Part shown: positions 14,956 through 23,626 of the stretch, one piece after another
How the letters are laid out: each line of letters begins with the position of its first letter
How positions within the stretch are numbered: the first letter of the stretch is position 1
Source: JAAYYF01 sp040255585
GTDB taxonomy: Bacteria > Deinococcota > Deinococci > Deinococcales > Trueperaceae
Direction: 5' to 3'
Length of the DNA: 43,679 bases
NCBI GenBank assembly: GCA_040255585.1
Contig: JBDZVI010000016.1
Coordinates: 1 to 43,679 of the forward strand
Notes under the pieces: generated by a model
Database searches by the model: none
Told to the model about the DNA's origin: nothing
Seen by the model: the letters and a program-made list of their open reading frames with translations, nothing else
Translations under genes and position numbers: made by a program

Positions 14956-15580
14956 CCAGGCTGTCGCCGAAGCTAGTTGCCGCGCTCGCGAGAGGCGCTC
15001 GCGAACCGTGCTCGGCGTGGCCGGCGAGCTTGTATGGGCATGACCGTAACACGTCGGTTTCCGGGTCGGCTCTTCCCGGTCTCAGCGGGGGTCTGGTCAT
15101 GTATCAGGCCTCGGCTCGTACCGCTCCTTGCCTTTGACGGCCATGGCGATATAGGGGTAGCGGATAAGTACTCCGAACGAGACCAGAAGTCCGACCAGCG
15201 CGCCTCCGAAAGGAGGGCACGGATTGAATGCTGCGCCGGTCAATTGGCATGGTTGTTCGTACCCGCGCTGGGGTCTTCTGGAGAGGTGCAAGACACCCCG
15301 ACTTCAGCTGACTACCTCGTCACCATTTTTCCGGCAAATTTGGTGGCGACGTATACACGAAATCTGAGGTTCCCAGCAGTAGACCTTGGAGTCACCGTCC
15401 CTACGTTTTCCAGGCGCTACTTCGGTAACGATCACGCAAAGCCTTCGCGTAATCGCGCCTATTCACCACCCCTGAACGCCCCGATCGATCAAGCCAGGAC
15501 TCCATGGCCGGAAAGAGTAATGAGTCAACGGCCCCACGACCCCACCCACGGTTCGAATCTCGGTGAGGCAATGCGTACTC
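14956..15580. other. 625-nt region without a recognisable gene
   Basis: Lower in GC than the neighbours and with no convincing reading frame on either strand. It holds a direct repeat at 14982-15004, a small GNRA-type hairpin CCTCC-GAAA-GGAGG at 15203-15216, and a ten-base tRNA T-loop look-alike near 15550. A 64-codon minus-strand frame at 15097-15291 has a hydrophobic stretch but no family match. The region could be a gene remnant plus regulatory DNA. Confidence 0.5.
14982..15004. repeat. Two 10-bp direct repeats, 13-bp period
   Basis: GCGCTCGCGA occurs at 14982-14991 and 14995-15004, each including a TCGCGA palindrome. It lies 27-49 nt upstream of tldE, where a regulator or promoter element might sit. 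Confidence 0.6.
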
Positions 15581-15609
15581 TTGACAACCGCCCCCCGACC
15601 CTCTAGCCT
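15581..15609 (+). promoter_or_regulatory. Sigma-70-type promoter of the amino-sugar operon
   Basis: TTGACA (15581-15586), a 17-nt spacer, then TAGCCT (15604-15609). The -35 box is a perfect consensus. Transcription would begin near 15616, giving a leader of about 180 nt before the binding-protein gene, with an inverted repeat just downstream of the start point. Confidence 0.65.
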
Positions 15610-15620
15610 TGTCTCAAGCA

Positions 15621-15643
15621 TAGTAAGTAACTTGGCCTTACTA
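15621..15643. promoter_or_regulatory. Inverted-repeat operator TAGTAAG-N9-CTTACTA
   Basis: Two perfect 7-bp arms separated by 9 nt lie 12-34 nt after the -10 box, where a bound repressor would block initiation or early elongation. Its AT-rich arms stand out from the GC-rich surroundings. ROK-family regulators such as XylR use TTAGT-type inverted repeats, and a ROK gene is the sixth gene of this operon, so it is the likely ligand. That pairing is inference. Confidence 0.6.
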
Positions 15644-15794
15644 ACCGACGGGACCGGTGAGGCCTGCGCAGGGAGGTGACGAGGCTCGAGGGTTTCATGA
15701 AGGCGCCGGCTCGCGAACGACGAGCAGCGAAAGTCACCAACGGGCGTACGAAGTGCGCGAGTACGCTGAACGAAGGAAGACAGTGGAGGCAAGG

Positions 15795-17030
15795 ATGAAG
15801 AAGAAGTTCCTTATGCTGATCGCGTTGCTCGGGTTGCTACTCGGCACCGTCAACGCGCAGCGCTCGCTCGAGATCTACATCACGGGCCTGACCGACGACA
15901 CGCTCAACTGGTTCCGCGACACGGCTTTCCCCGAGTTCCAGAAGACCCACCCCGACGTCACGCTCGACATCCTGACTGGTGGCTGGGGCGACTTCGACGC
16001 GGCCGTGGCCGGCTGGATCACGACCGGCGACGGTCCCGACATCGTCTACCTGGGCTCCGAGTACGCGGCCACCTTCGGCTCCCTGCTCGCCGACCTCGAC
16101 CCGTACCTCTCCGACTGGAGCGAGCTGGGCCAGTTCCTCCCCGCCGCCCTCGACGTCGCCAAGTTCGACGGCCACTTCGTCGGACTCCCGCTCCTCATGA
16201 GCCCGCGCCCCATGTTCTTCCGCACGGACCTCGCGGCCGACGCCAGCGCCATCCCGCCCCTCACGTTCGCCGACTCGGTCGCGTTCGTGGCGGCCAACTC
16301 CGGCGTCGAGAACAACGCCATGACGAAGATGGGCTTCATGGACATCGGCGGTGGCCTGTTCGACGCCCAGGAGTTCATCGCCTACATCTGGAGCGCCGGC
16401 GGCGAGCTCTACAACGCCGACGGCAGCAGCGCGTTCGACAGCGCCGCGACGGCGGAAGCCCTCAAGTTCATGTACGACAGGCGCCGGGCCGTGCTCCCCA
16501 CGGAGCTGACCGCCGGCCTGCCGCCGATCAGCGGCTACCCCATCGCTTCCGGCCTCGTGGCCAGCGGCATCTTCCCGATGTGGAACATGCCTCCGACGAC
16601 CGACCCGCTCTGGGACAACATCGCCATCGGCCCGTACCCGGCCGGCGCGAACGGCCAGCCGCTCATCCAGGTCTTCACCGACTGGCTCTCCGTTCCCGCT
16701 TACGCCAAGGACAAGGAGCTCGCCGTCGACTTCCTGAAGTTCATTGGCAGCCGCGATAACGCCATCGCCCTCAGCAACGTCGCGGGCTTCACGCCCGTCC
16801 GTACGGACGCGTGGGACGAGTTGCGCGCCAACCCCGTCTGGACCCGGATGCTCGACGCCGCCGTGAACTACGGCCGCGCCTTCTCCGACATCCGCGCCAG
16901 CGCGGAACTCCGCCCGCTCATCGTCGAGCAGGTCAGCATGTACCTGTCCGACCAGCAGAGCCTCGAGGACACCCAGAACGCCCTCAAGGAGGAGTACGAC
17001 TCCATCCTCGAGGACAACGGCTACCTCTAA
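15795..17030 (+). CDS. Extracellular solute-binding protein, family 1 (sugar)
   Basis: A 411-residue exported protein. The signal peptide MKKKFLMLIALLGLLLGTVNA is followed by QRSLEIYITG. The mature chain has the MalE/UgpB-type pattern FPEFQKTHPDVTLDIL, GDGPDIVYLGSEYAATFG and DWLSVPAYAKDKELAVDFLKFI. It captures the sugar for the two permeases encoded next. From the glycosidases in the operon the ligand is probably an amino-sugar oligosaccharide such as chitobiose or a muropeptide sugar. GGAGGCAAGG precedes ATG 15795. No lipobox cysteine is seen. First gene of the operon. Confidence 0.92.
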   Translation: MKKKFLMLIALLGLLLGTVNAQRSLEIYITGLTDDTLNWFRDTAFPEFQKTHPDVTLDILTGGWGDFDAAVAGWITTGDGPDIVYLGSEYAATFGSLLADLDPYLSDWSELGQFLPAALDVAKFDGHFVGLPLLMSPRPMFFRTDLAADASAIPPLTFADSVAFVAANSGVENNAMTKMGFMDIGGGLFDAQEFIAYIWSAGGELYNADGSSAFDSAATAEALKFMYDRRRAVLPTELTAGLPPISGYPIASGLVASGIFPMWNMPPTTDPLWDNIAIGPYPAGANGQPLIQVFTDWLSVPAYAKDKELAVDFLKFIGSRDNAIALSNVAGFTPVRTDAWDELRANPVWTRMLDAAVNYGRAFSDIRASAELRPLIVEQVSMYLSDQQSLEDTQNALKEEYDSILEDNGYL

Positions 17031-17046
17031 GCCTTAGGCCTCGAAC

Positions 17047-17083
17047 CGGGGCCGCCGCGCATGCAAGTTAGCCGGCGGCCCCG
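17047..17083 (+). other. Intercistronic hairpin after the binding-protein gene
   Basis: CGGGGCCGCCG (17047-17057) and CGGCGGCCCCG (17073-17083) form a perfect 11-bp stem with a 15-nt loop, 17 nt after the stop codon and 30 nt before the permease start. No T-run follows, so it is more likely to protect the upstream message or partly attenuate transcription than to end it, as described for malE-malF type operons. Confidence 0.65.
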
Positions 17084-17113
17084 AACTATCTTCCCGACAA
17101 GGACCCAGCAAGC

Positions 17114-18760
17114 GTGGACGCCGCAGTCGTAGCCAGACTCCACAACTTCTACTGGTCGGTAGGCACCGTGGCGTTCATCGTCGTGGGCAGCTACCTGGTC
17201 GGTCGGTTCGCCCAGGCGGTCGCCACCGCGCGCGGGGCCGGCGTCCTGCAGCGCCGCCGCGTCTTCTGGGGTTACGCGCTCGTCTCGCCGTGGCTCATCG
17301 GCTTCGTCATCTTCGTGGTCGGCCCGGCGCTCCTATCTCTCTACTACTCGTTCACCGATTACAAGCTCGGGCGCTCCATGGAGTGGGTCGGCCTCGAGAA
17401 CTACAAGACCCTGCTCGGCGGCCTCGGCGCGCAAGGGCGCCGCTTCATGCAGGCCATGTACAACTCCTTCTATTACGCGCTCGTCGGCGTGCCGCTGCAG
17501 ATCCTCACCGCGCTCGCCATGGCCGTCATGGTGGCGCAGCCGCTGCGGGGCATGCCGTTCTTCCGGCTCGTCTTCTACATGCCGGTGATCCTGGCCGGTG
17601 GTCCGGCCATCCTGCTCGCATGGCGCTACATGCTCGCCAGCAACGGCGGCTTCATCAACGTCTCGTTGCAGCGCTTCGCCGAACTCATCCCGCCGTTCGG
17701 CTGGCTCTATCGCACGTTCATCTTCGCCGTCGAGAGCTTCAACGCCTTCTTCATCGGTGTCACGCGCTCGGACCCAGTCGGCCCCCTCATGTACGTCCTG
17801 CCGGCTCTGCTCGGCGCGCTGGTCTGCGCGGCGCTCGTCTTCGCCGCCGCCGAGGCCACCCGGCGCCAGGTCGCCCGCACGGTCGTCGAGGTCATAGGGG
17901 CCATCCTGGTCGTGGTCCTCGGCGTGCGCGCCATCACGGGCGGGAGCTTCGCGCCGCACGTGTTCGGCCGCCTCGGCACCTTCGCCGACCTCGTGACGCT
18001 GCGCACGAGCCTGCGCAGCGTCAACGACCTCGACTACCTGCGCACAGGCTTCGCCGAGCACGCGGCATCGCCCCTCTGGCTGCTGGCGTTGCTGGTCTTC
18101 GCCTGCGCGGTGGTCGGTTACACGCGCTTGGGCGACGCTCCGCGCAAGTGGCTCTTCGGAGTCCTCGGAGTGCTCTTCGGCCTGCTCGCCGTCGGCTCGC
18201 TCAGCGACGGTGTGCGGTACTTCCAGGCCTTCGACACCGCGTCCGCCGCGGCCGGCGCCGCCAACCACCACTTCTCCCTCTTCCGGCAGGTGGTAGCGCA
18301 GTTCCCTGACAAGAACCGCGTGCCGCTATGGCTCTCCAGCGAGCTCTGGTCGAAGCCCTCGCTCGTGCTCATCACGATGTGGAGCTCGGGCGCCGGCATG
18401 CTCATCTTCCTCGCCGCGCTCAAGGGCGTGCCGAGGAGCATGTACGAGGCGGCCAGCGTCGACGGCGCCACGGGGTGGCAGAAGTTCTTCCGCATCACGC
18501 TGCCGATGATCTCGCCGGCGATGTTCTACAACGTCGTCATCGGACTCATCGCGGCGCTGCAGACGTTCGAGTCCGTCTACATCATCCAGAACACGCAGAC
18601 AGAGCAGAGCCTCGCCTCGGCCGCATACTTCCTGTTCGTCCGCACGTTCAGGCAGCTGGAGATCGGCCAAGGCGCGGCGGCGAGCTGGATCCTCGCGGTG
18701 CTGATCGTGCTGCTCACGGTCGCGCAGTTCCGCTACAGCAGGTGGGTGCACTATGAGTGA
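17114..18760 (+). CDS. Sugar ABC permease, MalF-like, with large central insertion
   Basis: A 548-residue inner-membrane permease, nearly twice the usual MalF/UgpA length of about 300. An extra N-terminal helix (about 13-35) precedes the standard start FWGYALVSPWLIGFVIF. The normal core runs to about residue 190 (YMPVILAGGPAILLAWRYML), then about 200 extra residues (195-405) with roughly four predicted membrane segments, then the core resumes at LVLITMWSSGAGMLIFLAAL and the ATPase-contact loop YEAASVDGATGWQKFFRITLP. Both core halves are intact and in one frame, so this is not a frameshift artefact. GTG 17114 has AAGGA about 10 nt upstream. It overlaps the MalG-like gene by 8 nt. No ATPase gene is in the operon; a shared MsmK-like ATPase elsewhere is likely. 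Confidence 0.9.
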   Translation: MDAAVVARLHNFYWSVGTVAFIVVGSYLVGRFAQAVATARGAGVLQRRRVFWGYALVSPWLIGFVIFVVGPALLSLYYSFTDYKLGRSMEWVGLENYKTLLGGLGAQGRRFMQAMYNSFYYALVGVPLQILTALAMAVMVAQPLRGMPFFRLVFYMPVILAGGPAILLAWRYMLASNGGFINVSLQRFAELIPPFGWLYRTFIFAVESFNAFFIGVTRSDPVGPLMYVLPALLGALVCAALVFAAAEATRRQVARTVVEVIGAILVVVLGVRAITGGSFAPHVFGRLGTFADLVTLRTSLRSVNDLDYLRTGFAEHAASPLWLLALLVFACAVVGYTRLGDAPRKWLFGVLGVLFGLLAVGSLSDGVRYFQAFDTASAAAGAANHHFSLFRQVVAQFPDKNRVPLWLSSELWSKPSLVLITMWSSGAGMLIFLAALKGVPRSMYEAASVDGATGWQKFFRITLPMISPAMFYNVVIGLIAALQTFESVYIIQNTQTEQSLASAAYFLFVRTFRQLEIGQGAAASWILAVLIVLLTVAQFRYSRWVHYE

Positions 18761-19691
18761 CGTCTCGGTAGGAAGCACAGGGGGGATCCCCGCCACGACC
18801 GCCGCGTACGCGGGCGGCGCGCCAGGCAAGGAGCGTCGTCGCGCCTTCTGGCGCCGCGGCTGGAAAGCCACAGCCGTCACCCTCTTCTACGTCATCCTCA
18901 TCGGAGCCGGCATCTTCTTCCTGTTCCCGGTGGCCTGGATGGGCGGCACGTCGCTCAAGACCATCGACGAGGTGAGCCAGGCGCAGCTCTCGATCTTTCC
19001 CGAGACGCCCCAGTGGAGCAACTACACGAAGCAGTTGGGCGAGAAGAACTTCTACCGCGCCTATGGCAACAGCATCTACACCGTGCTGGTCGTGCTCTTG
19101 GGCACCGTGTCGAGCCTCACCGTCGTCGCCTTCGCCTTCAGCCGCCTGCAGTGGCCGGGGCGCAACGTCGTGTTCGCCCTCATGCTCGGCACGCTCATGC
19201 TCCCGGCCCAGGCCACGCTGGTACCCCAGTACGTGCTCTTCTACGAGCTCGGGTGGCTGAGGACGTTCAACCCCATAACCTTGCCGGGCTTCTTCGCCGG
19301 CGGCGCCTCGCTCGTGTTCCTGCTACGCCAGTTCATGCTGACGCTCCCGCGCGAGCTGGATGAGTCGGCGGCCATCGACGGCGCCAACCCGCTGCAGATG
19401 CTGTGGCTCATCATCATGCCGCTCGCGCGCCCGGCGATCGCGACCGTGACGGTCTTCCTCTTCGTCGGCCAGTGGAACAACCTCGTGCAACCACTCCTCT
19501 ACCTGCAGAAGGCCGAGCTCTTCACGATGCCCATCTACGTGGCGCAGAAGAACAACCTGCAGGAGTCGCCCATCCCGTGGCACGACATCATGACCGCCAG
19601 CGTCCTGTTCGTGATCCCGGTGCTCGTCATCTTCATCCTCACGCAGCGCTACTTCACCGAGGGCATCGCCCTGACGGGCTCGAAAGGTTAG
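18753..19691 (+). CDS. Sugar ABC permease, MalG-like
   Basis: A 312-residue inner-membrane protein with six predicted helices after a polar N-terminus of about 40 residues. The EAA loop is DESAAIDGANPLQMLWLIIMPLARPA, ending in the expected G-x-x-x-x-x-x-x-x-x-x-L-P region; LPAQATLVPQYVLFYELGWL is the conserved third-helix region. It pairs with the enlarged MalF-like subunit. ATG 18753 lies inside the end of that gene (ATGAGTGA), so the two are translationally coupled. Length is normal, in contrast to its partner. Confidence 0.93.
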   Translation: MSDVSVGSTGGIPATTAAYAGGAPGKERRRAFWRRGWKATAVTLFYVILIGAGIFFLFPVAWMGGTSLKTIDEVSQAQLSIFPETPQWSNYTKQLGEKNFYRAYGNSIYTVLVVLLGTVSSLTVVAFAFSRLQWPGRNVVFALMLGTLMLPAQATLVPQYVLFYELGWLRTFNPITLPGFFAGGASLVFLLRQFMLTLPRELDESAAIDGANPLQMLWLIIMPLARPAIATVTVFLFVGQWNNLVQPLLYLQKAELFTMPIYVAQKNNLQESPIPWHDIMTASVLFVIPVLVIFILTQRYFTEGIALTGSKG

Positions 19692-19696
19692 GCGCC

Positions 19697-21268
19697 ATGG
19701 CTAACAGCGGTGCCGCCCCGTGCATGGTCAGCTTCCGAGGCCACACGGCGCCGGACTGGGTACTCGACGGACTGAGGCGGGGGTCGATAGGCGCCGTCTG
19801 CCTGTTCAGGTACAACTTCGCCTCGCTCGTGCAGTTGCGGGCGCTGAACGTCTCGCTCATGGCCGCGGCGGAGGAGGGCGGCTTCCCGCCCCCCATCATC
19901 GGCATCGACCAGGAAGGCGGTCAGCTCATGGCCGTCACGGACGGCGCCACTGAGCTGCCCGGGAACATGGCGTTGGGGGCGGTCGCGGCGGGTTGCTCCT
20001 TGCCGACGGGGGAGGACGCCGCTCGTGCCACCGGCGTGGTGCTCGGAGCGGAACTCCTCGCCCTCGGCTGCAACATGAACTTCGCGCCGGTGCTTGACCT
20101 CGCCACTCGTCCGGAGAGCGACGTGATGGGGGTCAGGGTGTTCGGCTCGGACCCGGACTTGGCGGGTGCCCTCGGAGCTCAACTCATCCTCGGCATGCAG
20201 TCGACGGGCGTGCTGGCCACCGCCAAGCACTTCCCCGGCCACGGCGACACCCGCCAGGACAGTCACCACGGCGCCCCCGTGATCGACGCGCCGCTCGCCA
20301 CCCTGCTGAGGCGCGAACTGGCGCCGTTCCGCGCGGCCTTCGCCGCCGGCGTGGCCGCCGTCATGACCTGCCATGCCTACTACCCGGCCCTCGACCCGGA
20401 CGCGGTGGCCACCCACTCGCGCGCGGTGCTCGTCGACCTGCTCCGAGGCGAACTCGATTTCGAGGGTCTGATCATCACCGACGCCCTTGACATGCACGCG
20501 TTCGGCGCCATGTCGGGCGTGGAGCGTGCGCGCCGTTCTGTCGCCGGGGGCGCTGACCTCGCCCTCCTCGGACACCTGGAAGGTCAGGCCGAGATCGTCG
20601 AGAGCCTCCTCGGCGCGGCCGACGCCGTGAGCTCGGCTCGCGTCATGGCGGTCCGCGAGCGCCTGCCGCGCGAGCTGCCGCCTCTCAAGGTCGTGGGCTC
20701 GGAACTCCACCGCGAGGTGGCCCGGGCTACTTCCGAGGCGGCCGTTACGGCCGTGCGCGGCGAGCCGCGCCTCGCGTCCCTCGCCTCTGTCTTGGTCGTG
20801 AGCGTAGGTGCGGGCGATCTCACCCCCGCCGAGACGACCTCCGGACAGGAGCTTGGGCTGGCGGACGCGTTACGCGCGCACGTAGCGGAGGTCACGGAGG
20901 TGCGCTTCGCACGCGGGGCTGGCGCGAGCGAGATCGACGCGGTCGTGGCGCGCGTGGCGCAGTGGCGCGGTGCCCGCGCCGCCGCCGGCGAACCGGGCGA
21001 GGTCGTCGTCGCCACCGTCAACGCCGCCGGCGACGAGGCGCAGCTTGCGCTCCTGCGGCGCCTCGTCGCGCTCGGAGCCGACCCGCTGCTCGTCGCCATG
21101 CGTAGCCCGCTCGATGTCGCGGTCGCCGATCATGTCGGTCGCGCCATCTGCACCTACGGCCGCCGCACCCCGCAGGCCGAGGCCGCGGCACGCGTGCTGT
21201 GCGGCCGGATCCAGGCCACGGGCGCCCTGCCGGTAGCGTTGCCGGAGGGCGTGGGAGCGCGGGCGTGA
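19697..21268 (+). CDS. GH3 beta-N-acetylhexosaminidase, NagZ-like
   Basis: A 523-residue glycoside hydrolase family 3 protein. The (beta/alpha)8 domain has IIGIDQEGGQLMAV, NMNFAPVLDLAT, the KHFPGHGDT motif near 177-185 with the DSHHG loop (His/Asp pair that serves as acid/base in NagZ), and the nucleophile aspartate in IITDALDMHAF near 261. A C-terminal GH3-C-like domain of about 180 residues follows, as in longer Gram-positive NagZ forms. No signal peptide, so it acts in the cytoplasm on imported GlcNAc- or MurNAc-containing oligosaccharides. ATG 19697 follows the permease stop by 5 nt. This gene is the main reason to assign amino sugars to the operon. Confidence 0.92.
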   Translation: MANSGAAPCMVSFRGHTAPDWVLDGLRRGSIGAVCLFRYNFASLVQLRALNVSLMAAAEEGGFPPPIIGIDQEGGQLMAVTDGATELPGNMALGAVAAGCSLPTGEDAARATGVVLGAELLALGCNMNFAPVLDLATRPESDVMGVRVFGSDPDLAGALGAQLILGMQSTGVLATAKHFPGHGDTRQDSHHGAPVIDAPLATLLRRELAPFRAAFAAGVAAVMTCHAYYPALDPDAVATHSRAVLVDLLRGELDFEGLIITDALDMHAFGAMSGVERARRSVAGGADLALLGHLEGQAEIVESLLGAADAVSSARVMAVRERLPRELPPLKVVGSELHREVARATSEAAVTAVRGEPRLASLASVLVVSVGAGDLTPAETTSGQELGLADALRAHVAEVTEVRFARGAGASEIDAVVARVAQWRGARAAAGEPGEVVVATVNAAGDEAQLALLRRLVALGADPLLVAMRSPLDVAVADHVGRAICTYGRRTPQAEAAARVLCGRIQATGALPVALPEGVGARA

Positions 21269-22386
21269 GGCTTGCGGCTGCGGCGCGCGCGAACCGCGTT
21301 GGGCTCGCGCTTGCGCGTGCGAAGAGCGCCGGGCTCGCGCGTGCGAAGCGTGCCGGATTGGTGCTCGCCCTGGTCATCGGGTCATTGGCGACGGCCGAGG
21401 CGCAGGGCGTGAGCTGGTGCGTCGCCGTCTGGTACCCGTCGTCCGATCAGCCGGGCGGCTTTCAGACGATCCTAGCCAACGCGGACGTCGTCGACATGGT
21501 CTTCCCGTTCTGGTACACGCCCGATGCCGACGGCGCCATCCTGTCGCGCGCCGGCGCCGACTGGCGCGAGCAGGTGGCGGCTTGGCGGGAGGCTGGGCTG
21601 GTCGTCATGCCGAGCGTGTTCGCCACCCACTCCGCGTTCCTGAACGAGCCGCGTAGGAGCGCCCACGTGGCGGCGCTCCTGGCGCTCGTCGACGAGAACG
21701 ACTACGACGGCCTCGACCTCGACTACGAGGAGTTCCCGCTCGCCGCGCGGGAGCCTTTCAGCGAGTTCGTCGAGGCCCTGGGCGCCGGGCTCCACGCGCG
21801 GGGGAAGCTCCTCTCCGTCACGGTCCACGCCAAGACAGAGGCCGAGCCGGCGAGCTATCAGAGCGCGGCGGCACAGGATTGGCCACGCCTGGCAGCGGTC
21901 GCAGACGTCTTCAACGTCATGACCTACGACTACACGAACCGCAACGAGCCGCCCGGACCCGTCGCGCCCCGTTCGTGGGTGGCCGACGTGGTCACCTACG
22001 GTCTGAGCGCGGTGGGCGCCGAGAAGCTCCAGGTCGGACTGCCCTTCTACGGCTACGTCTGGAAGCGCGGCCGGCCGCCGGCCGCCGCCACGACCTGGGA
22101 GGCCACGCGGCGCCTAATCGACCAGTTCAAGCTGGACGCGGTGCGCGAGCCGGACAGCGGCGAACTGGTGGCAGACCTGCAGGTGACGGGCCTGCCGCGC
22201 CAGACCGTCTACGTCTCGGATGCCGCCGCCCTGGAGGGACGGCTCGGGGACCTTTCCGACCGCGGCCTGCAGGCCGCCGGCGTGGCGATCTGGGGCATCG
22301 GGGGAGAGGACCCGGCTGCCTGGCAGGTGCTGCGCGACGCGCGCCCGGCCGGATGCCGCCTGCGGGCGAGCGCGGGGACCAGGTAG
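21265..22386 (+). CDS. GH18 glycosidase (YaaH/chitinase-like), exported
   Basis: A 373-residue protein. The family 18 catalytic motif DGLDLDYEEF (D-x-x-D-x-D-x-E, acid glutamate near 155) is complete. Further GH18 segments are VFNVMTYDYTN and LQVGLPFYGYVW. The N-terminus has about 27 basic, alanine-rich residues with a repeated ARAKSAGL / ARAKRAGL unit, followed by a hydrophobic stretch LVLALVIGSLATAEAQ, so export by a signal peptide or anchor is likely; an internal start nearer the hydrophobic part is possible. GTG 21265 overlaps the NagZ-like stop (GTGA). The enzyme would cut beta-1,4 GlcNAc polymers outside the membrane, feeding the transporter. Confidence 0.9.
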   Translation: MRLAAAARANRVGLALARAKSAGLARAKRAGLVLALVIGSLATAEAQGVSWCVAVWYPSSDQPGGFQTILANADVVDMVFPFWYTPDADGAILSRAGADWREQVAAWREAGLVVMPSVFATHSAFLNEPRRSAHVAALLALVDENDYDGLDLDYEEFPLAAREPFSEFVEALGAGLHARGKLLSVTVHAKTEAEPASYQSAAAQDWPRLAAVADVFNVMTYDYTNRNEPPGPVAPRSWVADVVTYGLSAVGAEKLQVGLPFYGYVWKRGRPPAAATTWEATRRLIDQFKLDAVREPDSGELVADLQVTGLPRQTVYVSDAAALEGRLGDLSDRGLQAAGVAIWGIGGEDPAAWQVLRDARPAGCRLRASAGTR

Positions 22387-22462
22387 GCTGCGATCTCGAC
22401 ATGGTCGACCGAACGCCCCACGGAAAGCTCCTCGGAACGCCCTACAGGGGCGACGACCTTCG

Positions 22463-23626
22463 ATGACCCCGAGCAAGGCCACCCGCGAGCAGCTCAGGGA
22501 GCACAACCGTCGTTTGGTACTGCGGATGCTGTACCAGGGCGAGGTGAACACGCGGGCCGCGCTCGCTACGGTCACGGGTCTGACCAAGCCGACCGTCTCC
22601 AACCTCGTGGGCGAGCTGATCGACGCGGGGCTGGTCGTCGAGGAGGGACTGGGCAGGGCCAGCGGTAGCGGCGGCAAGCGCCCGACGCTCCTCGCGTTCA
22701 ACCCTCGGGCGCGCCAGGTGATCGGCGTGGCCCTCGGCAGCGAGCGCGTCAGCGCCGCTCTCGCCGACCTGGCCGGCGAGACGAGCGCTGTTCACGTCCT
22801 GGAGCCGGCGGTCGCTCTTTCGACCTCTACGGGTTTGGCGGGCGCAGGACCCGCGGCCACGCTGCGGGCGGTGGAGGACGCGGTGGCCGCGCTCCTGCCG
22901 CAGCTCGACGCGCCCCTGTTGGCCGTCGGCCTGGCCGTACCCGGGCGGGTGCGGCCAGGGACCGGGGTCGTCAGGCGCTCGGTCGTGCTTGGCATCATGG
23001 ACGAGCTGCCGCTCGGCCGCCAGCTCACCGAGCGCCTCGGCGTACCCGTTCATGTGGGCAACTTCGCCGAGCTCTGCGCCCTAGGGCAATTCAGCTACGG
23101 TCTCGGCGGCCGCACCCCCACTGGCACGCTCGTGAGCCTGACGCTCGACGAGGACTTGGAGCTAGGGGTAGTGCTGCACCCGAGTGGCGCGCACTTCGGG
23201 AGCGAGCTCGCGGGGCCGATGATAGAGGAGCTGGGCCTCGGCTGGAGCGCCTTCAAGGCCCGCGCCGCCGAGCTCGTGCGCGAGCGGCCAGGGGCGTTGC
23301 CATGGGGCGAGCGGTACCTGAACGTGCGCAGGGCGGCCGGCGACGGCGACGAGGGCGCGCTGCGGCTCCTGGCCGAGCTGGCCGCGGCCCTCGCCCGACC
23401 CCTGGCGTGGGTCGTCTCCGTGCTGCAGCCGGCCAACGTCTCTCTCGTCGGCGGCGTGACGGACCTCGGCGACGGCTTCCTCGCGCGCCTCGCGGCGGAG
23501 GCCACGGAACTGCTCGGGCGCGGCGCCCTTGACGACGTCTCGCTCAGCATGGCCTACTCCAACCGCCTCGGCGCGATGGGCGCCGTCGCCCTCGCCAACC
23601 GCGCCGAGCTGGAGCTGATCGCGTGA
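22463..23626 (+). CDS. ROK family transcriptional repressor, non-kinase type
   Basis: A 387-residue regulator. The N-terminal winged helix is REHNRRLVLRMLYQGEVNTR, then ALATVTGLTKPTVSNLVGELIDAGLV (about 10-60), typical of XylR/NagC. The ROK domain follows, but its sugar-kinase residues are eroded: the E-N-D-A-N-A position reads VGNFAELCALG, so the catalytic Asp is missing, and the CxCGxxGC zinc cluster is absent where PSGAHFGSELAGP stands. It should therefore bind DNA and perhaps a sugar without phosphorylating it. It probably binds the inverted repeat at 15621-15643. Its stop overlaps the next gene (GTGA). Confidence 0.88.
   Translation: MTPSKATREQLREHNRRLVLRMLYQGEVNTRAALATVTGLTKPTVSNLVGELIDAGLVVEEGLGRASGSGGKRPTLLAFNPRARQVIGVALGSERVSAALADLAGETSAVHVLEPAVALSTSTGLAGAGPAATLRAVEDAVAALLPQLDAPLLAVGLAVPGRVRPGTGVVRRSVVLGIMDELPLGRQLTERLGVPVHVGNFAELCALGQFSYGLGGRTPTGTLVSLTLDEDLELGVVLHPSGAHFGSELAGPMIEELGLGWSAFKARAAELVRERPGALPWGERYLNVRRAAGDGDEGALRLLAELAAALARPLAWVVSVLQPANVSLVGGVTDLGDGFLARLAAEATELLGRGALDDVSLSMAYSNRLGAMGAVALANRAELELIA

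Noticed and set aside
15097..15291. A 64-codon minus-strand frame with a hydrophobic stretch
   Set aside because: No ribosome site, no family features, and coding character is poor; it may be a remnant but cannot be supported as a gene.
15549..15560. GGTTCGAATC resembles the T-loop of a tRNA
   Set aside because: The flanking bases do not form a T-stem and no acceptor, anticodon or D arm can be folded upstream.
17333..18271. Long minus-strand open frame within the MalF-like permease gene
   Set aside because: Low-complexity product of the complementary strand of GC-rich coding DNA, with no domain.
17114..18760. Possibility that the long MalF-like gene is a fusion caused by sequencing error
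   Set aside because: The frame is open throughout, codon character is uniform, and both core halves are in the same frame with an intact end overlapping the next gene.
19688..20710. 340-codon minus-strand frame opposite the GH3 gene
   Set aside because: Mirror frame of a well-supported hydrolase with all motifs; no ribosome site or domain.
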